From Paenibacillus sambharensis (GTDB taxonomy: Bacteria > Bacillota > Bacilli > Paenibacillales > Paenibacillaceae), in NCBI RefSeq assembly GCF_003233845.1, contig NZ_QKRB01000054.1, forward strand, positions 62,001-126,000: a stretch of 64,000 nucleotides of DNA, in the 5' to 3' direction. Of the stretch, positions 1 through 10,118 are shown one piece after another (position 1 is the first letter of the stretch; every line of letters begins with the position of its first letter). The notes under the pieces are model-generated. The model was not told where the DNA came from. It did no database searches and saw nothing but the letters and a program-made list of their open reading frames with translations. The translations under genes and the position numbers were made by a program.

Positions 1-2
1 GG

Positions 3-383
3 GGCGATCTGGCCCGGGAAGTTCTTCCTGCGGAGCTTCGGAAACGGGGACTGCTGCCGGTAGAGATCGACGTTTATGAAACGGTAATGGCTGACTCTGA
101 TGATGAAGATATCTTGGAATACTTGCATAATAATGATATTCATTATATTACGTTCACCAGCTCATCTACGGTTACGAATTTGTTGGCACGTTTGTCCGCG
201 CTTGGAGCAGAGGATCCTGCCGGCTTGATCGCCGGTGCCGAACTCGCCAGTATCGGGCCTGTTACCTCGCAGACCGCTGCCCAGGCAGGACTCAAGATAG
301 ATATAGAAGCAGCTGAAGCGACCGTTGAGGACCTTGTCCAAACGATAATCAGCCACAGGCAGAAGGAGAGAGGAACACGATGA
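3..383 (+). CDS. hemD: Uroporphyrinogen-III synthase, C-terminal part (cut by window start)
   Basis: The frame is open from the first bases of the window, so only the last 126 or so codons are present. The piece begins with [16 protein letters not shown] and VEIDVYETV, a pattern typical of the middle of HemD, and ends in the second substrate-binding lobe ([15 protein letters not shown], the usual 'GP.T......G' element). HemD closes hydroxymethylbilane into uroporphyrinogen III in tetrapyrrole synthesis. Its last codons overlap the hemB start (ATGA), which indicates translational coupling. In some Paenibacillus the same domain is fused behind a uroporphyrinogen methyltransferase; the missing 5' part would settle that. 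Confidence 0.85.
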   Translation, partial: GDLAREVLPAELRKRGLLPVEIDVYETVMADSDDEDILEYLHNNDIHYITFTSSSTVTNLLARLSALGAEDPAGLIAGAELASIGPVTSQTAAQAGLKIDIEAAEATVEDLVQTIISHRQKERGTR

Positions 384-1375
384 GCTACCCGATTGTGCGC
401 CACCGCCGTCTCCGCCGAACTGCGGCTCTGCGCGGTCTTGTCAGAGAAACCGTGCTGACGGCTAATGATTTTATTTATCCGGTATTCGTCACTTATGGCA
501 CCAATGTTAAGGAAGAAATCCCGTCGATGCCGGGTGTGTACCATTTTTCACTGGACCGTCTGGAGGAGGAGATCCGCAGAGCGCAGGATGCCGGTATTCA
601 GGCTGTACTGCTCTTCGGAATTCCGGAAACGAAGGACGCAGTCGGCACTTCGGCTTATGATCCGAACGGCATTGTTCAGGAAGCGACAAGAGCGGTCAAG
701 CGCTGGGCACCGGATATGCTGGTCATAGCGGATACCTGCCTGTGCCAATTCACCGATCACGGCCACTGCGGTGTCATTCATCAGCATCCGTCCGGTGCCG
801 CGGCTGTGGATAACGATGAATCACTTGAGCTTCTAGTCCGTGCGGCTGTTTCGCAGGCGGAGGCGGGCGCAGATATGATCGCCCCTTCGAACATGATGGA
901 CGGGTTTGTACAGGCGATACGGGCGGGGCTTGATGATGCGGGTTATGCTGATATCCCGATTCTCTCTTATTCCGTTAAGTATGCGTCCGCCTTCTACGGT
1001 CCCTTCCGTGACGCTGCCCATTCGGCGCCGCAGTTTGGTGACCGCAAAACGTATCAGATGGACCCGGCCAATATCCGGGAAGCGCTGCGCGAGGCAGAAA
1101 CGGATGTGGCGGAAGGCGCTGATATGCTGATGGTAAAGCCGGCGCTCGCGTACCTGGATGTTATTCGGGCACTGAAGGAGAACTTTGACCTGCCGGTCGT
1201 GGCGTACAATGTGAGTGCAGAATATGCAATGGTCAAGGCGGCAGCTGCGAATGGCTGGCTGGATGAGCGGGCGATTGTGCTGGAGCTGCTGACCGGCATG
1301 AAGCGTGCGGGTGCTGATCTAATCATTACTTATGATGCGATCAATGCCGCAAAATGGCTGGCGGAGCGTTCCTGA
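380..1375 (+). CDS. hemB: Delta-aminolevulinic acid dehydratase (porphobilinogen synthase)
   Basis: HemB condenses two 5-aminolevulinate molecules into porphobilinogen, the second step of tetrapyrrole synthesis. The 331-residue length is normal for the family. Visible features are the cysteine-rich zinc segment [15 protein letters not shown] (Cys120, Cys122, Cys130), the first active-site lysine in [18 protein letters not shown] (Lys200) and the Schiff-base lysine in [12 protein letters not shown] (Lys253). The three cysteines point to the zinc-dependent class. The start overlaps the hemD stop by four bases, with an AGGAGAGGAAC ribosome binding site just upstream inside hemD. The order hemD-hemB-hemL matches the B. 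subtilis hem operon. Confidence 0.97.
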   Translation: MSYPIVRHRRLRRTAALRGLVRETVLTANDFIYPVFVTYGTNVKEEIPSMPGVYHFSLDRLEEEIRRAQDAGIQAVLLFGIPETKDAVGTSAYDPNGIVQEATRAVKRWAPDMLVIADTCLCQFTDHGHCGVIHQHPSGAAAVDNDESLELLVRAAVSQAEAGADMIAPSNMMDGFVQAIRAGLDDAGYADIPILSYSVKYASAFYGPFRDAAHSAPQFGDRKTYQMDPANIREALREAETDVAEGADMLMVKPALAYLDVIRALKENFDLPVVAYNVSAEYAMVKAAAANGWLDERAIVLELLTGMKRAGADLIITYDAINAAKWLAERS

Positions 1376-1409
1376 CGGGACTGCTTGCCTGCTTTGAACA
1401 AGGATAGCG

Positions 1410-1453
1410 GCGGCCGCTCGCATGGAGGCAGATACCTGCTGCGAGGCGGCCGC
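1410..1453 (+). terminator. GC-rich hairpin between hemB and hemL
   Basis: Arms at 1410-1422 and 1440-1453 pair over 13 bp with one bulged base, and each contains GCGGCCGC. Only GTTTGT follows, so the uridine tract is poor. It may be a weak or processing hairpin within the hem operon rather than a true terminator. Confidence 0.4.
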
Positions 1454-1516
1454 GTTTGTCATAGACGGCCGGTTAAGCTGCCGGCAGTATCCCAACCATA
1501 AGGAGTGAACTTAACG

Positions 1517-2806
1517 ATGAACCAACGTCTGGATCACAAATCAGCAGCAGCATTTGAGCAGGCTAAGCGGGTTATTCCCGGCGGCGTTAACAGTCCCGTG
1601 CGGGCATTCAAATCCGTTGGCTTGACACCGGTATACGTGGAGCGGGGAGAAGGCTCCAGAATCTATGATATTGACGGCAACAGCTATATTGACTATGTGC
1701 TTTCCTGGGGACCGCTGATCATGGGCCACGCTCACCCGGAAGTGGTTGAAGCGCTGAAACGGACAGCGGAGAAGGGTACCAGCTTTGGTGCTCCTACGGA
1801 ACTGGAAACCTTGATGGCAGAGCTGGTTGTGGAACGCGTCCCGTCGGTGGAAATCGTTCGTATGGTCAACTCCGGTACCGAAGCAACGATGAGTGCGCTC
1901 CGCTTGGCAAGAGGCTACACGAAGCGAAGCCGAATTCTCAAGTTTGAGGGTTCCTATCATGGTCACGCGGACAGCCTGCTAATTAAGGCGGGATCGGGAG
2001 TGGCGACGCTCGGACTTCCGGACAGCCCTGGAGTACCCGAAAGCATAGCGTCCCACACGATTACGGTGCCGTATAACGACATGGATTCGGTACGGCTGGC
2101 ATTTGAGAAGTTCGGAGAAGAAATCGCGTGTATTATTGTTGAGCCGATTGCGGGGAATATGGGCGTTGTGCCGCCGCAGCCCGGATTTCTTGAGGGACTG
2201 CGGGAGATTACCAAGCAGTACGGAAGTCTTCTTATTTTTGACGAGGTGATGACTGGCTTCCGTGTTCATTACAATTGCGCACAGGGATTGTATGGCGTAA
2301 CGCCGGATCTCACATGTCTCGGTAAAGTCATCGGCGGAGGACTTCCAGTAGGAGCCTATGGCGGGCGAAGAGATATCATGGAAATGATGGCGCCAAGCGG
2401 ACCGATCTACCAGGCCGGCACGCTGTCAGGCAACCCGCTGGCCATGGCAGCCGGCTATACGACCTTGAAGCTGCTGACACCGGATACATATGACCTGCTT
2501 GATCGTCTTGCGCAGCGTCTGGAGCAGGGATTTGCAGCCAATGCAGCCCGGCTGGGCGTGCCGGCGACCATTAATCGGGTCGGCTCGATGGTTTGTCCGT
2601 TCTTTACCGAAGGTCCGGTGACTAATTACGATGCAGCCAAGCAAGCGGACCTCGGACGGTTCCGTGCTTATTTTGCCGGCATGCTCAACCGCGGTATCAG
2701 TATTGCCCCATCGCAGTATGAAGGCATGTTTATATCGGGTGTGCACACAGAAGCGGATATTGACGCTACGATTGCTGCGCACGGCGAAGCATTGCAGGCT
2801 CTATGA
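1517..2806 (+). CDS. hemL: Glutamate-1-semialdehyde 2,1-aminomutase
   Basis: HemL is a PLP enzyme that turns glutamate-1-semialdehyde into 5-aminolevulinate at the end of the C5 tetrapyrrole route. Seen here: [10 protein letters not shown] near the N-terminus, [15 protein letters not shown] for cofactor phosphate binding, [10 protein letters not shown], and the PLP lysine in [17 protein letters not shown] (Lys270 from this start). The 429-residue length is usual. An in-frame GTG at 1505 gives four extra residues, but the AAGGAG at 1499-1504 would touch it. It is better placed for the ATG at 1517. The stop overlaps the next gene's start (ATGATGG), so the downstream pseudouridine synthase is probably coupled. 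Confidence 0.96.
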   Translation: MNQRLDHKSAAAFEQAKRVIPGGVNSPVRAFKSVGLTPVYVERGEGSRIYDIDGNSYIDYVLSWGPLIMGHAHPEVVEALKRTAEKGTSFGAPTELETLMAELVVERVPSVEIVRMVNSGTEATMSALRLARGYTKRSRILKFEGSYHGHADSLLIKAGSGVATLGLPDSPGVPESIASHTITVPYNDMDSVRLAFEKFGEEIACIIVEPIAGNMGVVPPQPGFLEGLREITKQYGSLLIFDEVMTGFRVHYNCAQGLYGVTPDLTCLGKVIGGGLPVGAYGGRRDIMEMMAPSGPIYQAGTLSGNPLAMAAGYTTLKLLTPDTYDLLDRLAQRLEQGFAANAARLGVPATINRVGSMVCPFFTEGPVTNYDAAKQADLGRFRAYFAGMLNRGISIAPSQYEGMFISGVHTEADIDATIAAHGEALQAL

Positions 2807-3783
2807 TGGAGAAGAAGGGACAGATGGTCCTTGATTTGCAGCGTGCAGCACGAGAAGGGGAGTGGATCGCAATTCCACTTCCCGCTGTTTTGCCAGAAGG
2901 CTTGGATGCCGGGAGCCATCCGCATGATGTGCGGAAGTGGCTGCTGGCTCTTGCTGTATTCCCCGACAAGTGGATTAACCGGCTGTTCTCGGTCGGCGGG
3001 ATCAGGCTGGATAGCGGCCGACTGCTGCTGAAGGCTTATCCGCATGTTGATCTGAATGCTCATCCGCTGTTAGCCGGCGTGCCGGAAAAGAGGAATGTAG
3101 AAGGCCTGGATGAGCCGGTCATTCTGTATGAGGATGATCATTGCCTGGTTGCCGACAAGCCGTCCGGCATGGCTGTTCATCCGTCCCGCCCCGGCCACTC
3201 GGGCACACTGGATGAATGGGTTCTTCGGCATGCGCTTGAAACAGGACAAGCGGCTCTGCTCCGCCACATCCACCGTCTTGATGATGATACAGCGGGTCCC
3301 GTCCTGTACGCCAAGCATGACCTGGCCCAGTGGCGGCTGGACGAAGCGATGCGTGACAAACGGATTGACCGCCGCTATGAAGCATTGGTTGAAGGGGCGG
3401 TTAAAGCTGACCGCGGGAAAGTGAACGCGCCGATTGGCAAAGACCGGCATCATCGTTCGAGAAGGCGGATTACACCGGATGGGGATCATGCGGTTACACA
3501 CTATCAAGTGCTGCATCGCGCCCCCGCCGCCTCCCTGGTAACACTTCAGCTGGAGACAGGCCGGACGCATCAGATTCGAGTCCACATGGCTCATCTTGGC
3601 CACCCGCTTATCGGCGATACCTTGTACGGCGCGCGCAGACAGAGCAGCCTCACGCATCAGGCGCTTCATGGAATAGAATTGACCTTTCCCCACCCGTGGC
3701 TGTCCCATACCGTTGCGGTTAAATCAGTAAGACCTGCTTGGTGGACTGCGGCTGCCCGGAAGCTTGGCTTGCTGCAAAAATGA
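2803..3783 (+). CDS. RluA-family RNA pseudouridine synthase
   Basis: The enzyme isomerises uridines in rRNA or tRNA to pseudouridine; the target site cannot be told from sequence. The family signature HRLDDDTAG carries the catalytic aspartate (Asp160), and [23 protein letters not shown] is the conserved C-terminal RluA segment. Residues 1-85 resemble an S4-like RNA-binding part and 108-300 form the catalytic domain. The gene starts inside the last codons of hemL. In B. subtilis this spot runs directly into spoVID, so the gene is an addition to that order. No terminator is obvious directly after it. Confidence 0.88.
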   Translation: MMEKKGQMVLDLQRAAREGEWIAIPLPAVLPEGLDAGSHPHDVRKWLLALAVFPDKWINRLFSVGGIRLDSGRLLLKAYPHVDLNAHPLLAGVPEKRNVEGLDEPVILYEDDHCLVADKPSGMAVHPSRPGHSGTLDEWVLRHALETGQAALLRHIHRLDDDTAGPVLYAKHDLAQWRLDEAMRDKRIDRRYEALVEGAVKADRGKVNAPIGKDRHHRSRRRITPDGDHAVTHYQVLHRAPAASLVTLQLETGRTHQIRVHMAHLGHPLIGDTLYGARRQSSLTHQALHGIELTFPHPWLSHTVAVKSVRPAWWTAAARKLGLLQK

Positions 3784-3817
3784 TAGGCATGCCAATGTTC
3801 CTCCTGCCATATAGATA

Positions 3818-3868
3818 GGTATTGAGTGAAGCTGTTTGCAGCTGGGTATCGCTTGAACAGTCAATACC
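3818..3868 (+). other. Structured leader upstream of spoVID
   Basis: GGTATTGA (3818-3825) and TCAATACC (3861-3868) are perfect inverted arms, and between them AGCTG/CAGCT (3830-3843) forms a small inner hairpin with a TTTG loop. There is no U-tract. The spoVID ribosome binding site follows within ten bases. It may be a leader structure or an operator; its function is unknown. Confidence 0.35.
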
Positions 3869-3886
3869 GGAAGGGAGGAACAGCCG

Positions 3887-5599
3887 TTGAATCAATCAAG
3901 CGGACTACGCTTTGACGTTTACGAACGTGTGCACTTGCCGGTTGATGTCGCGGATATTCATGAGTTGGAGGAAATTGAGCTGGTCCCTCACATTCAGGTT
4001 GTGCATCAGGGGGATCAGGTGCTGCTGCGCGGCAATCTGCTGCTCAGCGGGGTTTACGGTTCAGAAGGGGAAGCGACGGATTCCCGTACGCTGGAGCATT
4101 GGATTCCGGTCGAAATTACACTGCCAATGAATCGTGTCCGCTCCCTGGAAGACATTACGGTGGAGATCGATAATTTTGATGTGGACCTGCTGTCCGCACG
4201 AACGCTCAACATTACAGGGGTCTTGTCCTTGACAGGGGTAGAGACCCGTGATCAGACTCCGCCAAGCTACAGCTGGGGAGCGGAGCCGTTCACAGTTGTT
4301 CATACGAAGGATGAAGCGCCGGAGCAAGCCTATTTGCCCGCGGAGGGGGCAGAGGCTCAGCATGCGTCCGAAGTGCCCGCTTATCAGCAGCAGGATGAAT
4401 CTGAACGGGACAAGGGCTATGCGGCAGGTGAGCAGCTGCCGGCCGCAGCAGAAGGAGCGGCTGAAGAGACAGCGGATACGCCAGAGCCTGCGAGTGCTGC
4501 CGTTCAAGATTCTGTACGAACGCAGCAGGGAAGCAGCCAGCAGGAGAAGGCGGAGCAAGTTGAGCCTGTTCAGTGGTCTTCCTTCTCTTTTGCTTCGGAT
4601 AAACCCGCTGCAGAAGAGGCTTCACAGCCAGCAGCATGGAACACTGGCCCGCTCCGGATCGAGGAAAACGAGGCTTACCGCCAATACCGGGCTGGCAATG
4701 AACCCGGGCCTTGGCAGAATCAGGAGGCTGTTCGTCTTCCCGATGCCGGTTCCGCGGATTCTGCTCATGTATCATGGACTGCCGCAGAGGATCCCGGCAG
4801 CGAAGCATCAGAGGCTGATACAGCAGCAGAAGGCGCGGCCATGCAGGAACCCGCCCTCGAAGCGGTTGATAACTCCGAGTCCGAGAGAGAGCAGAAACCT
4901 GCCGCATGGAACTCTTGGCCGGCAGAATTTGCATCGCAGACTGCAGAGTCGCATGAGAGTAGTTCAGATATGAGTCCGAACGAGAGAGAACGCATAGAGT
5001 CAGCGGTTGAGGCATCGGCGGATCAATTGGCTGACAAGGCAGCTGCACACGTGGAGCAGGAGTCGGAGGCTTTGGAGGCGAATGCAGCTGCTTCTGTACC
5101 GCTAGGTGCCGCTGCAGCCGGAAGCAGCGAAGAGCTTGCTGAAGTCGTTACGGCTTCAGCAGACATGCCGGCAACTGCCGCTGAACCGGTAATTCAGCAG
5201 GATAAGGCCAAGCAGGAGATGAAGATCGCCTTAGGAGCAAAACGTCCAGAGGAAGCGAAGGCTGGAGCGTCAGATGCCGGTTACAGTTCCCTGCTTCAGA
5301 CCTCCAAGCGGGATCAGGCGGCCAAAGCGGCCGAGCTGGAACAGGAATTTACGGCTAAGGCGCAGGAACGAAAAGCGCAGCTGCCTTCTGAAGGCGATGA
5401 GATCGAATGGAAGAAGCTGTTCCTCAGCAAATCGGACGGGGAGCGTGAATTCCGCAGGGTGCGCATGTGCATTGTGCAGCGGGAGGATACCCTTGAAACA
5501 ATCGCAGGGCGGTATGAGCTGAATCCGCGCGAGCTGCAGCTCTATAACCGTCTTAATGAGCAGTCCGTCTCAGAAGGTCAGGTTCTGATGATTCCCTAG
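3887..5599 (+). CDS. spoVID: Stage VI sporulation protein D (SpoVID), LysM-containing coat encasement protein
   Basis: SpoVID is a spore coat morphogenetic protein needed for coat layers to encase the forespore, and it binds SafA (also in this window). Residues 1 to about 125 match the SpoVID N-terminal domain (RFDVYERVHLPVDVADIHEL, then beta-rich sequence). About 380 residues of acidic Ala/Glu-rich low-complexity linker follow, and the C-terminus is a LysM domain (526-570, VQREDTLETIAGRYELNPRE). The linker holds loosely repeated tryptophan motifs (PAAWNTGP, PAAWNSWP). The start is TTG, with AGGGAGGA seven to eight bases upstream. Placement after the hem genes and before valS is as in B. subtilis, but ysxE is absent. 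Confidence 0.93.
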   Translation: MNQSSGLRFDVYERVHLPVDVADIHELEEIELVPHIQVVHQGDQVLLRGNLLLSGVYGSEGEATDSRTLEHWIPVEITLPMNRVRSLEDITVEIDNFDVDLLSARTLNITGVLSLTGVETRDQTPPSYSWGAEPFTVVHTKDEAPEQAYLPAEGAEAQHASEVPAYQQQDESERDKGYAAGEQLPAAAEGAAEETADTPEPASAAVQDSVRTQQGSSQQEKAEQVEPVQWSSFSFASDKPAAEEASQPAAWNTGPLRIEENEAYRQYRAGNEPGPWQNQEAVRLPDAGSADSAHVSWTAAEDPGSEASEADTAAEGAAMQEPALEAVDNSESEREQKPAAWNSWPAEFASQTAESHESSSDMSPNERERIESAVEASADQLADKAAAHVEQESEALEANAAASVPLGAAAAGSSEELAEVVTASADMPATAAEPVIQQDKAKQEMKIALGAKRPEEAKAGASDAGYSSLLQTSKRDQAAKAAELEQEFTAKAQERKAQLPSEGDEIEWKKLFLSKSDGEREFRRVRMCIVQREDTLETIAGRYELNPRELQLYNRLNEQSVSEGQVLMIP

Positions 5600-5648
5600 T
5601 CTCTTTCATTACGATTGAGGTACTATACAAGGGGCAGGGGCAATGCGG

Positions 5649-5677
5649 TTGACGGAAAGGAATAAGATCGTTATGAT
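5649..5677 (+). promoter_or_regulatory. Sigma-A promoter of the valS T-box transcript
   Basis: TTGACG (5649-5654), a 17-base spacer and TATGAT (5672-5677) match the housekeeping consensus closely. The predicted transcript starts near 5684, just before the T-box. Confidence 0.75.
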
Positions 5678-5689
5678 AGGTAATAATAG

Positions 5690-5956
5690 CAATATCATAT
5701 ACCTATCTACAATGAAGGGGAAGAGTACGCAGCAATGCCTTCAGAGAGCGAACCGTGTTTTGGCTGAGAGGTTTCGCAGGATGTAACTGCTACAGGTCGC
5801 CCCGGAGTTGCCCGATCGAACGGATAGTCCGGGAGATCCGGCCGGCAGGCAGCCGTTATCGATCACGAAGTGCCGTATGCGGATACTGTATACGGAACAA
5901 AGGTGGTACCACGGAAGTTCAGCCTTTCGTCCTTTGAGGATGAAGGGCTTTTTTTG
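5690..5956 (+). ncRNA. T-box riboswitch upstream of valS
   Basis: This leader senses uncharged tRNA and lets transcription continue into valS when valine-tRNA is short. Stem I begins around GGGGAAGAGTACG (5715-5735 region) and contains AGAGAG. The T-box core AGGTGGTACCACGG lies at 5901-5914. A 12-bp terminator stem with two G-U pairs (5921-5949) is followed by seven T. A plausible specifier codon is GTC (Val) at 5796-5798, directly before CCCC, which can pair with GGGG at the base of Stem I. The codon assignment is inference; the T-box core and terminator are seen directly. Confidence 0.92.
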
Positions 5957-6031
5957 TTTGCCTGCTTAATGGTATGGAGGGTAATTACCGTCCGGCTTAC
6001 CGGATATGAATAAGTTTGGAGGTTAACGCAG

Positions 6032-8725
6032 ATGGCAGAACGTAATGAAATGAGTGGCATGAATGACAATGGCCCGGCAGGCAAGCCGGAAATGCCAACA
6101 ACCTATGATCCCAAGCAGGCGGAGCAGCGCTGGTATAAGTACTGGCTCGACGGCCGTTATTTTGAGGCTGGAAAGCGTCCTGATGCTCCAACCTTTACAA
6201 TTGTAATCCCGCCTCCGAATGTGACGGGTATGCTGCATATCGGTCATGCGCTTGATTCTACGCTTCAGGATATCTTGATTAGGGCTAAGAGAATGCAGGG
6301 CTTTGACACGCTGTGGCTTCCGGGTATGGACCATGCGGGCATTGCTACCCAGACGAAGGTTGAGCAGAAGCTGCGTGAGGAAGGCAAGTCGCGTTATGAC
6401 CTCGGCAGGGAGAAGTTCCTCGAGCAAGTATGGAATTGGAAGGGACAATATGCGCAGACCATCCGGGACCAGTGGGCCAAGATGGGTTTGTCGCTGGATT
6501 ACTCAAGGGAACGATTTACGCTTGATGAGGGTCTCTCGAAGGCGGTTAGAGAAGTGTTCGTCCGGTTGTATGACAAGGGCCTGATCTACCGCGGCAAGAA
6601 AATCATTAACTGGGATCCGGCTGCGCGGACTGCACTGTCCGATATTGAAGTCGAATACAAGGAGATACAGGGCAGCCTGTATCATTTGCAGTATCCGCTT
6701 AAGGAAGGCGGCGGCTACATAACGGTGGCAACGACCCGACCGGAAACGATGCTCGGCGATACGGCTGTAGCAGTTCATCCCGAGGATGAGCGGTACAAGC
6801 ACCTTATCGGCCAGCATCTGGTGCTGCCGATAATCGGCCGGGAAATCCCGATTATCGCGGATGAATATGTAGAGAAGGAATTCGGCAGCGGAGCGGTCAA
6901 GATTACGCCAGCCCATGATCCGAATGACTTTGAGGTTGGACAGCGCCATAATCTGCCGCAGATTATCGTGATGGACGAGACCGGCACGATGAATGCGGAG
7001 GCAGGACCTTATGCCGGACTAGACCGTTCCGAATGCCGCAAGCGGATCGTGAAGGATCTGCAGGACCAGGGCGTATGCGTCAAAATTGAAGAGCATGTCC
7101 ATCAGGTCGGCCATAGTGAGCGCAGCGGAGCAGTGGTGGAGCCTTACCTCTCTACCCAATGGTTTGTAGCGATGAAGCCGCTCGCTGAGCGGGCTATCGA
7201 AGCCCAGAAGTCAGGCAGCGGTGTGCAGTTCGTGCCGGACCGCTTCGAGAAAATCTACCTGCACTGGATCGAGAACGTCCGCGACTGGTGTATCTCCCGC
7301 CAGCTGTGGTGGGGACACCGCATTCCAGCTTGGTACTGTGAATCCTGCGGCGAGATGCATGTTTCCCGTGAAGATCTGTCGAGCTGTCCTTCCTGCGGCA
7401 GCGGCGAACTTCGCAGGGACGAGGACGTCCTGGATACCTGGTTCAGCTCTGCGTTGTGGCCATTCTCCACACTGGGCTGGCCCGATGAGACAGAAGATAT
7501 GGACAGGTTCTATCCGACAAGCGTGCTTGTAACCGGCTATGACATTATATACTTCTGGGTGGCCCGTATGATCTTTACCGCCCTTGAGTTTACGGACAAG
7601 ATTCCGTTTAAGGATGTTCTTATTCACGGCTTGGTGCGTGATGCTGAAGGCCGCAAGATGTCCAAGTCGCTTGGCAATGGCGTAGACCCGTTTGAGGTTA
7701 TTGAGAAATACGGTGCCGACGCTATGCGTTTCATGCTGTCTACAGGCTGCACCCCCGGCCAGGATCTCCGGTTCCGCTGGGAGAAGGTCGAGCAGGCGCG
7801 AAACTTTGCCAACAAAATATGGAATGCTTCGCGGTTTGCCTTGATGAACCTGGAAGGCGTGAGCGCAGCCGATATTGATATTAAGGTTCCGCTGGGAACG
7901 GCTGACAAGTGGATTCTGCACCGGCTGAACGAAACCGTTCGCGAGGTAACGCGCTTGATTGACAGCTATGAGTTCGGGGAAACAGGAAGAGTTCTCTACA
8001 ACTTTATCTGGGATGATCTCTGTGACTGGTATATTGAGTTTGCGAAGCTGAGTCTGTATGGCGACAATGCCGACGCCAAGCGGGCGACTCAATCGGTACT
8101 GGCTTATGTGCTGGACCGCACACAGCGCCTGATTCATCCGTTCATGCCATTCATCAGCGAGGAGATATGGCAGCATCTGCCTCATGAGGGCGAGACGATT
8201 ACAACGGCAAGCTGGCCGGTATATGAGACTGCGCTCGAGTCGCCGGAAGCGCTGCGCGAGATGGAGCTGCTGATGGATATGATCCGGTCTGTCCGGAATA
8301 TCCGCGCTGAGGTAAATGTTCCGATGAGCAAGAAGGTCGAGCTTCTGGTTAATGCCGCCGGGGCGGAAGAGCTGGCGATTTTGCAGCGGAACGAGGAGTT
8401 CATCCAGCGCTTCTGCGGAACATCGAAGCTTGAGCTTGGACAGGGGATATCAGCTCCGGATAAAGCGATGACAGCGATTGTAACAGGTGCAGAACTGTAT
8501 CTGCCGCTGGCTGGGCTGATTGATATTTCCCAAGAAATAACCCGGCTTGAGAAGGAGCTCCAGACGCTGACCAGCGAGGTGGAGCGTGTGGAGAAGAAGC
8601 TGGCGAATGAAGGCTTCGTAGCCAAGGCTCCTGCCAAGGTCATTGAAGAGGAACGCGCCAAGATGAAGGATTATGCTGACAAGCGCGATAAGGTTGTTGC
8701 AAGGATAGCGGAGCTGCGCGGTTAA
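6032..8725 (+). CDS. valS: Valyl-tRNA synthetase
   Basis: ValS charges tRNA-Val and edits mischarged threonine. This is a class I synthetase of 897 residues, the expected size. It shows HIGH at 69-72 ([13 protein letters not shown]), the editing domain with [19 protein letters not shown], and KMSKS at 542-546. The last 65 residues or so form the ValRS coiled-coil arm rich in Lys and Glu. A zinc-ribbon-like CESCGEM/CPSCGS pair sits before the KMSKS region. The start has GGAGG ten bases upstream. It is controlled by the T-box before it and followed 28 bases later by folC, as in B. subtilis. Confidence 0.98.
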   Translation: MAERNEMSGMNDNGPAGKPEMPTTYDPKQAEQRWYKYWLDGRYFEAGKRPDAPTFTIVIPPPNVTGMLHIGHALDSTLQDILIRAKRMQGFDTLWLPGMDHAGIATQTKVEQKLREEGKSRYDLGREKFLEQVWNWKGQYAQTIRDQWAKMGLSLDYSRERFTLDEGLSKAVREVFVRLYDKGLIYRGKKIINWDPAARTALSDIEVEYKEIQGSLYHLQYPLKEGGGYITVATTRPETMLGDTAVAVHPEDERYKHLIGQHLVLPIIGREIPIIADEYVEKEFGSGAVKITPAHDPNDFEVGQRHNLPQIIVMDETGTMNAEAGPYAGLDRSECRKRIVKDLQDQGVCVKIEEHVHQVGHSERSGAVVEPYLSTQWFVAMKPLAERAIEAQKSGSGVQFVPDRFEKIYLHWIENVRDWCISRQLWWGHRIPAWYCESCGEMHVSREDLSSCPSCGSGELRRDEDVLDTWFSSALWPFSTLGWPDETEDMDRFYPTSVLVTGYDIIYFWVARMIFTALEFTDKIPFKDVLIHGLVRDAEGRKMSKSLGNGVDPFEVIEKYGADAMRFMLSTGCTPGQDLRFRWEKVEQARNFANKIWNASRFALMNLEGVSAADIDIKVPLGTADKWILHRLNETVREVTRLIDSYEFGETGRVLYNFIWDDLCDWYIEFAKLSLYGDNADAKRATQSVLAYVLDRTQRLIHPFMPFISEEIWQHLPHEGETITTASWPVYETALESPEALREMELLMDMIRSVRNIRAEVNVPMSKKVELLVNAAGAEELAILQRNEEFIQRFCGTSKLELGQGISAPDKAMTAIVTGAELYLPLAGLIDISQEITRLEKELQTLTSEVERVEKKLANEGFVAKAPAKVIEEERAKMKDYADKRDKVVARIAELRG

Positions 8726-8753
8726 TGCGCAAGGCGGAAGGAGGCCGGTCCCA

Positions 8754-10118
8754 TTGACCGAATATCAGCAGGACCACGCTAATTCACTTAAGACTTATGA
8801 AGAAGCGAGAGACTGGATAAACGGGCTGATTCCGTTCGGAATCCGTCCCGGGCTGGAACGGATTGAACGGCTGCTGGAAGCTCTGGAGCATCCCGAGCGG
8901 AGGCTGAAATTCATACACGTTGCGGGAACGAACGGTAAGGGCTCGGTATGTGCTTACCTGCAGTCGGTTCTACAAGCTTGCGGCTATGATGTCGGGATGT
9001 TCACCTCTCCTTACATCACGAAGTTTACGAACCGGTTTCAATACAACGGTGAAGATATACCGGAAGATACACTCGTCGATCTCGCCAATAAGCTTAAGCC
9101 GCATGTCGAGGCTATTGCGGCTACGGAGCTTGGTTCGCCTACCATGTTTGAGGTTTCGACCGCACTCGCTATTCTTTACTTTGGCAGGGTTGCCTATCCT
9201 GATTATGTCGTCTGGGAAACCGGCTTGGGCGGACGCCTCGATGTCACCAATGTGGTTAATCCCGTCGTGTCCGTCATCACGAACGTCGGGCATGATCACA
9301 TGGATGTTCTAGGTGACACGATTGAGAAGATCGCCTTCGAGAAGGCCGGGATCATTAAGCCGGGTGTTCCGGTCATCACGGCTGTAAGCCAGCCTGAAGC
9401 ACTGGCAGTTATTCGTGAAACGGCAGCCGCCCGCAAGTCATCCTTGTATGTGCTGGGCGAGCAGTTTCATGAAACGATGGTTGCGGTTAATGAGCAGGAA
9501 CAATCGTTCCGGTTTGAAGGGCCCTTCCGGAGCGTGGAACCGCTGGCGATCACACTCGCGGGCGCTCATCAGCGCACCAATGCAGCCACAGCTGTTATGA
9601 CGCTTGAGGTGCTCCGCCAGTATTATGCGCTGATTGTTGATGACGAAGATCTGCAGCGGGGATTGCTTCATGCAAAATGGCCGGGCAGACTTGAGCTTGT
9701 CCGGCAGGACCCCCGTATCCTGCTGGATGGGGCGCATAATCCGGAAGGAATGGCTACACTGGCTGCGGCTCTTAAGAGCACCTTTACTTACGGGAAACTG
9801 CATTTGATGATCGGGATGCTGGAGAATAAGAATCATCGGGATACATTGCGGCATATACTACCAATAGTGGATACTTTAATCGTAACCGAGCCTGATTTCC
9901 GCAAGAAGCTGGCGGCCGGGCAGCTGCATGAGCTGGCCTCGTCCATGCCGGAATGCAAGGCAAGTATAACGGTTGAATCGGATTGGCGAAAAGCGCTTGA
10001 GCTGCTCGAGCAACGGACAGCTCCGGGCGACCTGGCAGTCGTATCCGGCACATTGTATTTAATCGCCGATGTCCGCTCCCGCTTGCTCTACAATAAGGAT
10101 TCTGAAAAAGGTTGGTGA
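8754..10118 (+). CDS. folC: Folylpolyglutamate synthase / dihydrofolate synthase
   Basis: FolC adds glutamate to dihydropteroate and extends the polyglutamate tail of folates. The ATP-binding loop is GTNGKGS (58-64). Also visible are [12 protein letters not shown], the metal and substrate segment [16 protein letters not shown], the [11 protein letters not shown] element, and DGAHNPEG in the C-terminal domain. The 454-residue length is slightly above the family average. The start is TTG, supported by GAAGGAGG at 8737-8744; no in-frame ATG lies near. The stop overlaps the murC start. Confidence 0.95.
   Translation: MTEYQQDHANSLKTYEEARDWINGLIPFGIRPGLERIERLLEALEHPERRLKFIHVAGTNGKGSVCAYLQSVLQACGYDVGMFTSPYITKFTNRFQYNGEDIPEDTLVDLANKLKPHVEAIAATELGSPTMFEVSTALAILYFGRVAYPDYVVWETGLGGRLDVTNVVNPVVSVITNVGHDHMDVLGDTIEKIAFEKAGIIKPGVPVITAVSQPEALAVIRETAAARKSSLYVLGEQFHETMVAVNEQEQSFRFEGPFRSVEPLAITLAGAHQRTNAATAVMTLEVLRQYYALIVDDEDLQRGLLHAKWPGRLELVRQDPRILLDGAHNPEGMATLAAALKSTFTYGKLHLMIGMLENKNHRDTLRHILPIVDTLIVTEPDFRKKLAAGQLHELASSMPECKASITVESDWRKALELLEQRTAPGDLAVVSGTLYLIADVRSRLLYNKDSEKGW

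Noticed and set aside
3070-3708. 212-residue reverse-strand ORF in the RluA-family gene
   Set aside because: Shadow of a gene with a clear HRLD motif.
4248-5048. Overlapping 241- and 252-residue ORFs within the spoVID linker
   Set aside because: They arise from the low-complexity GC-rich linker. The SpoVID frame has conserved domains at both ends.
5755-5937. 60-residue ORF in the valS leader
   Set aside because: It lies within the T-box structure; the sequence is explained by conserved RNA elements.
7211-8185. 324-residue reverse-strand ORF opposite valS
   Set aside because: Fully inside valS, with no motif or ribosome binding site; a frame shadow.
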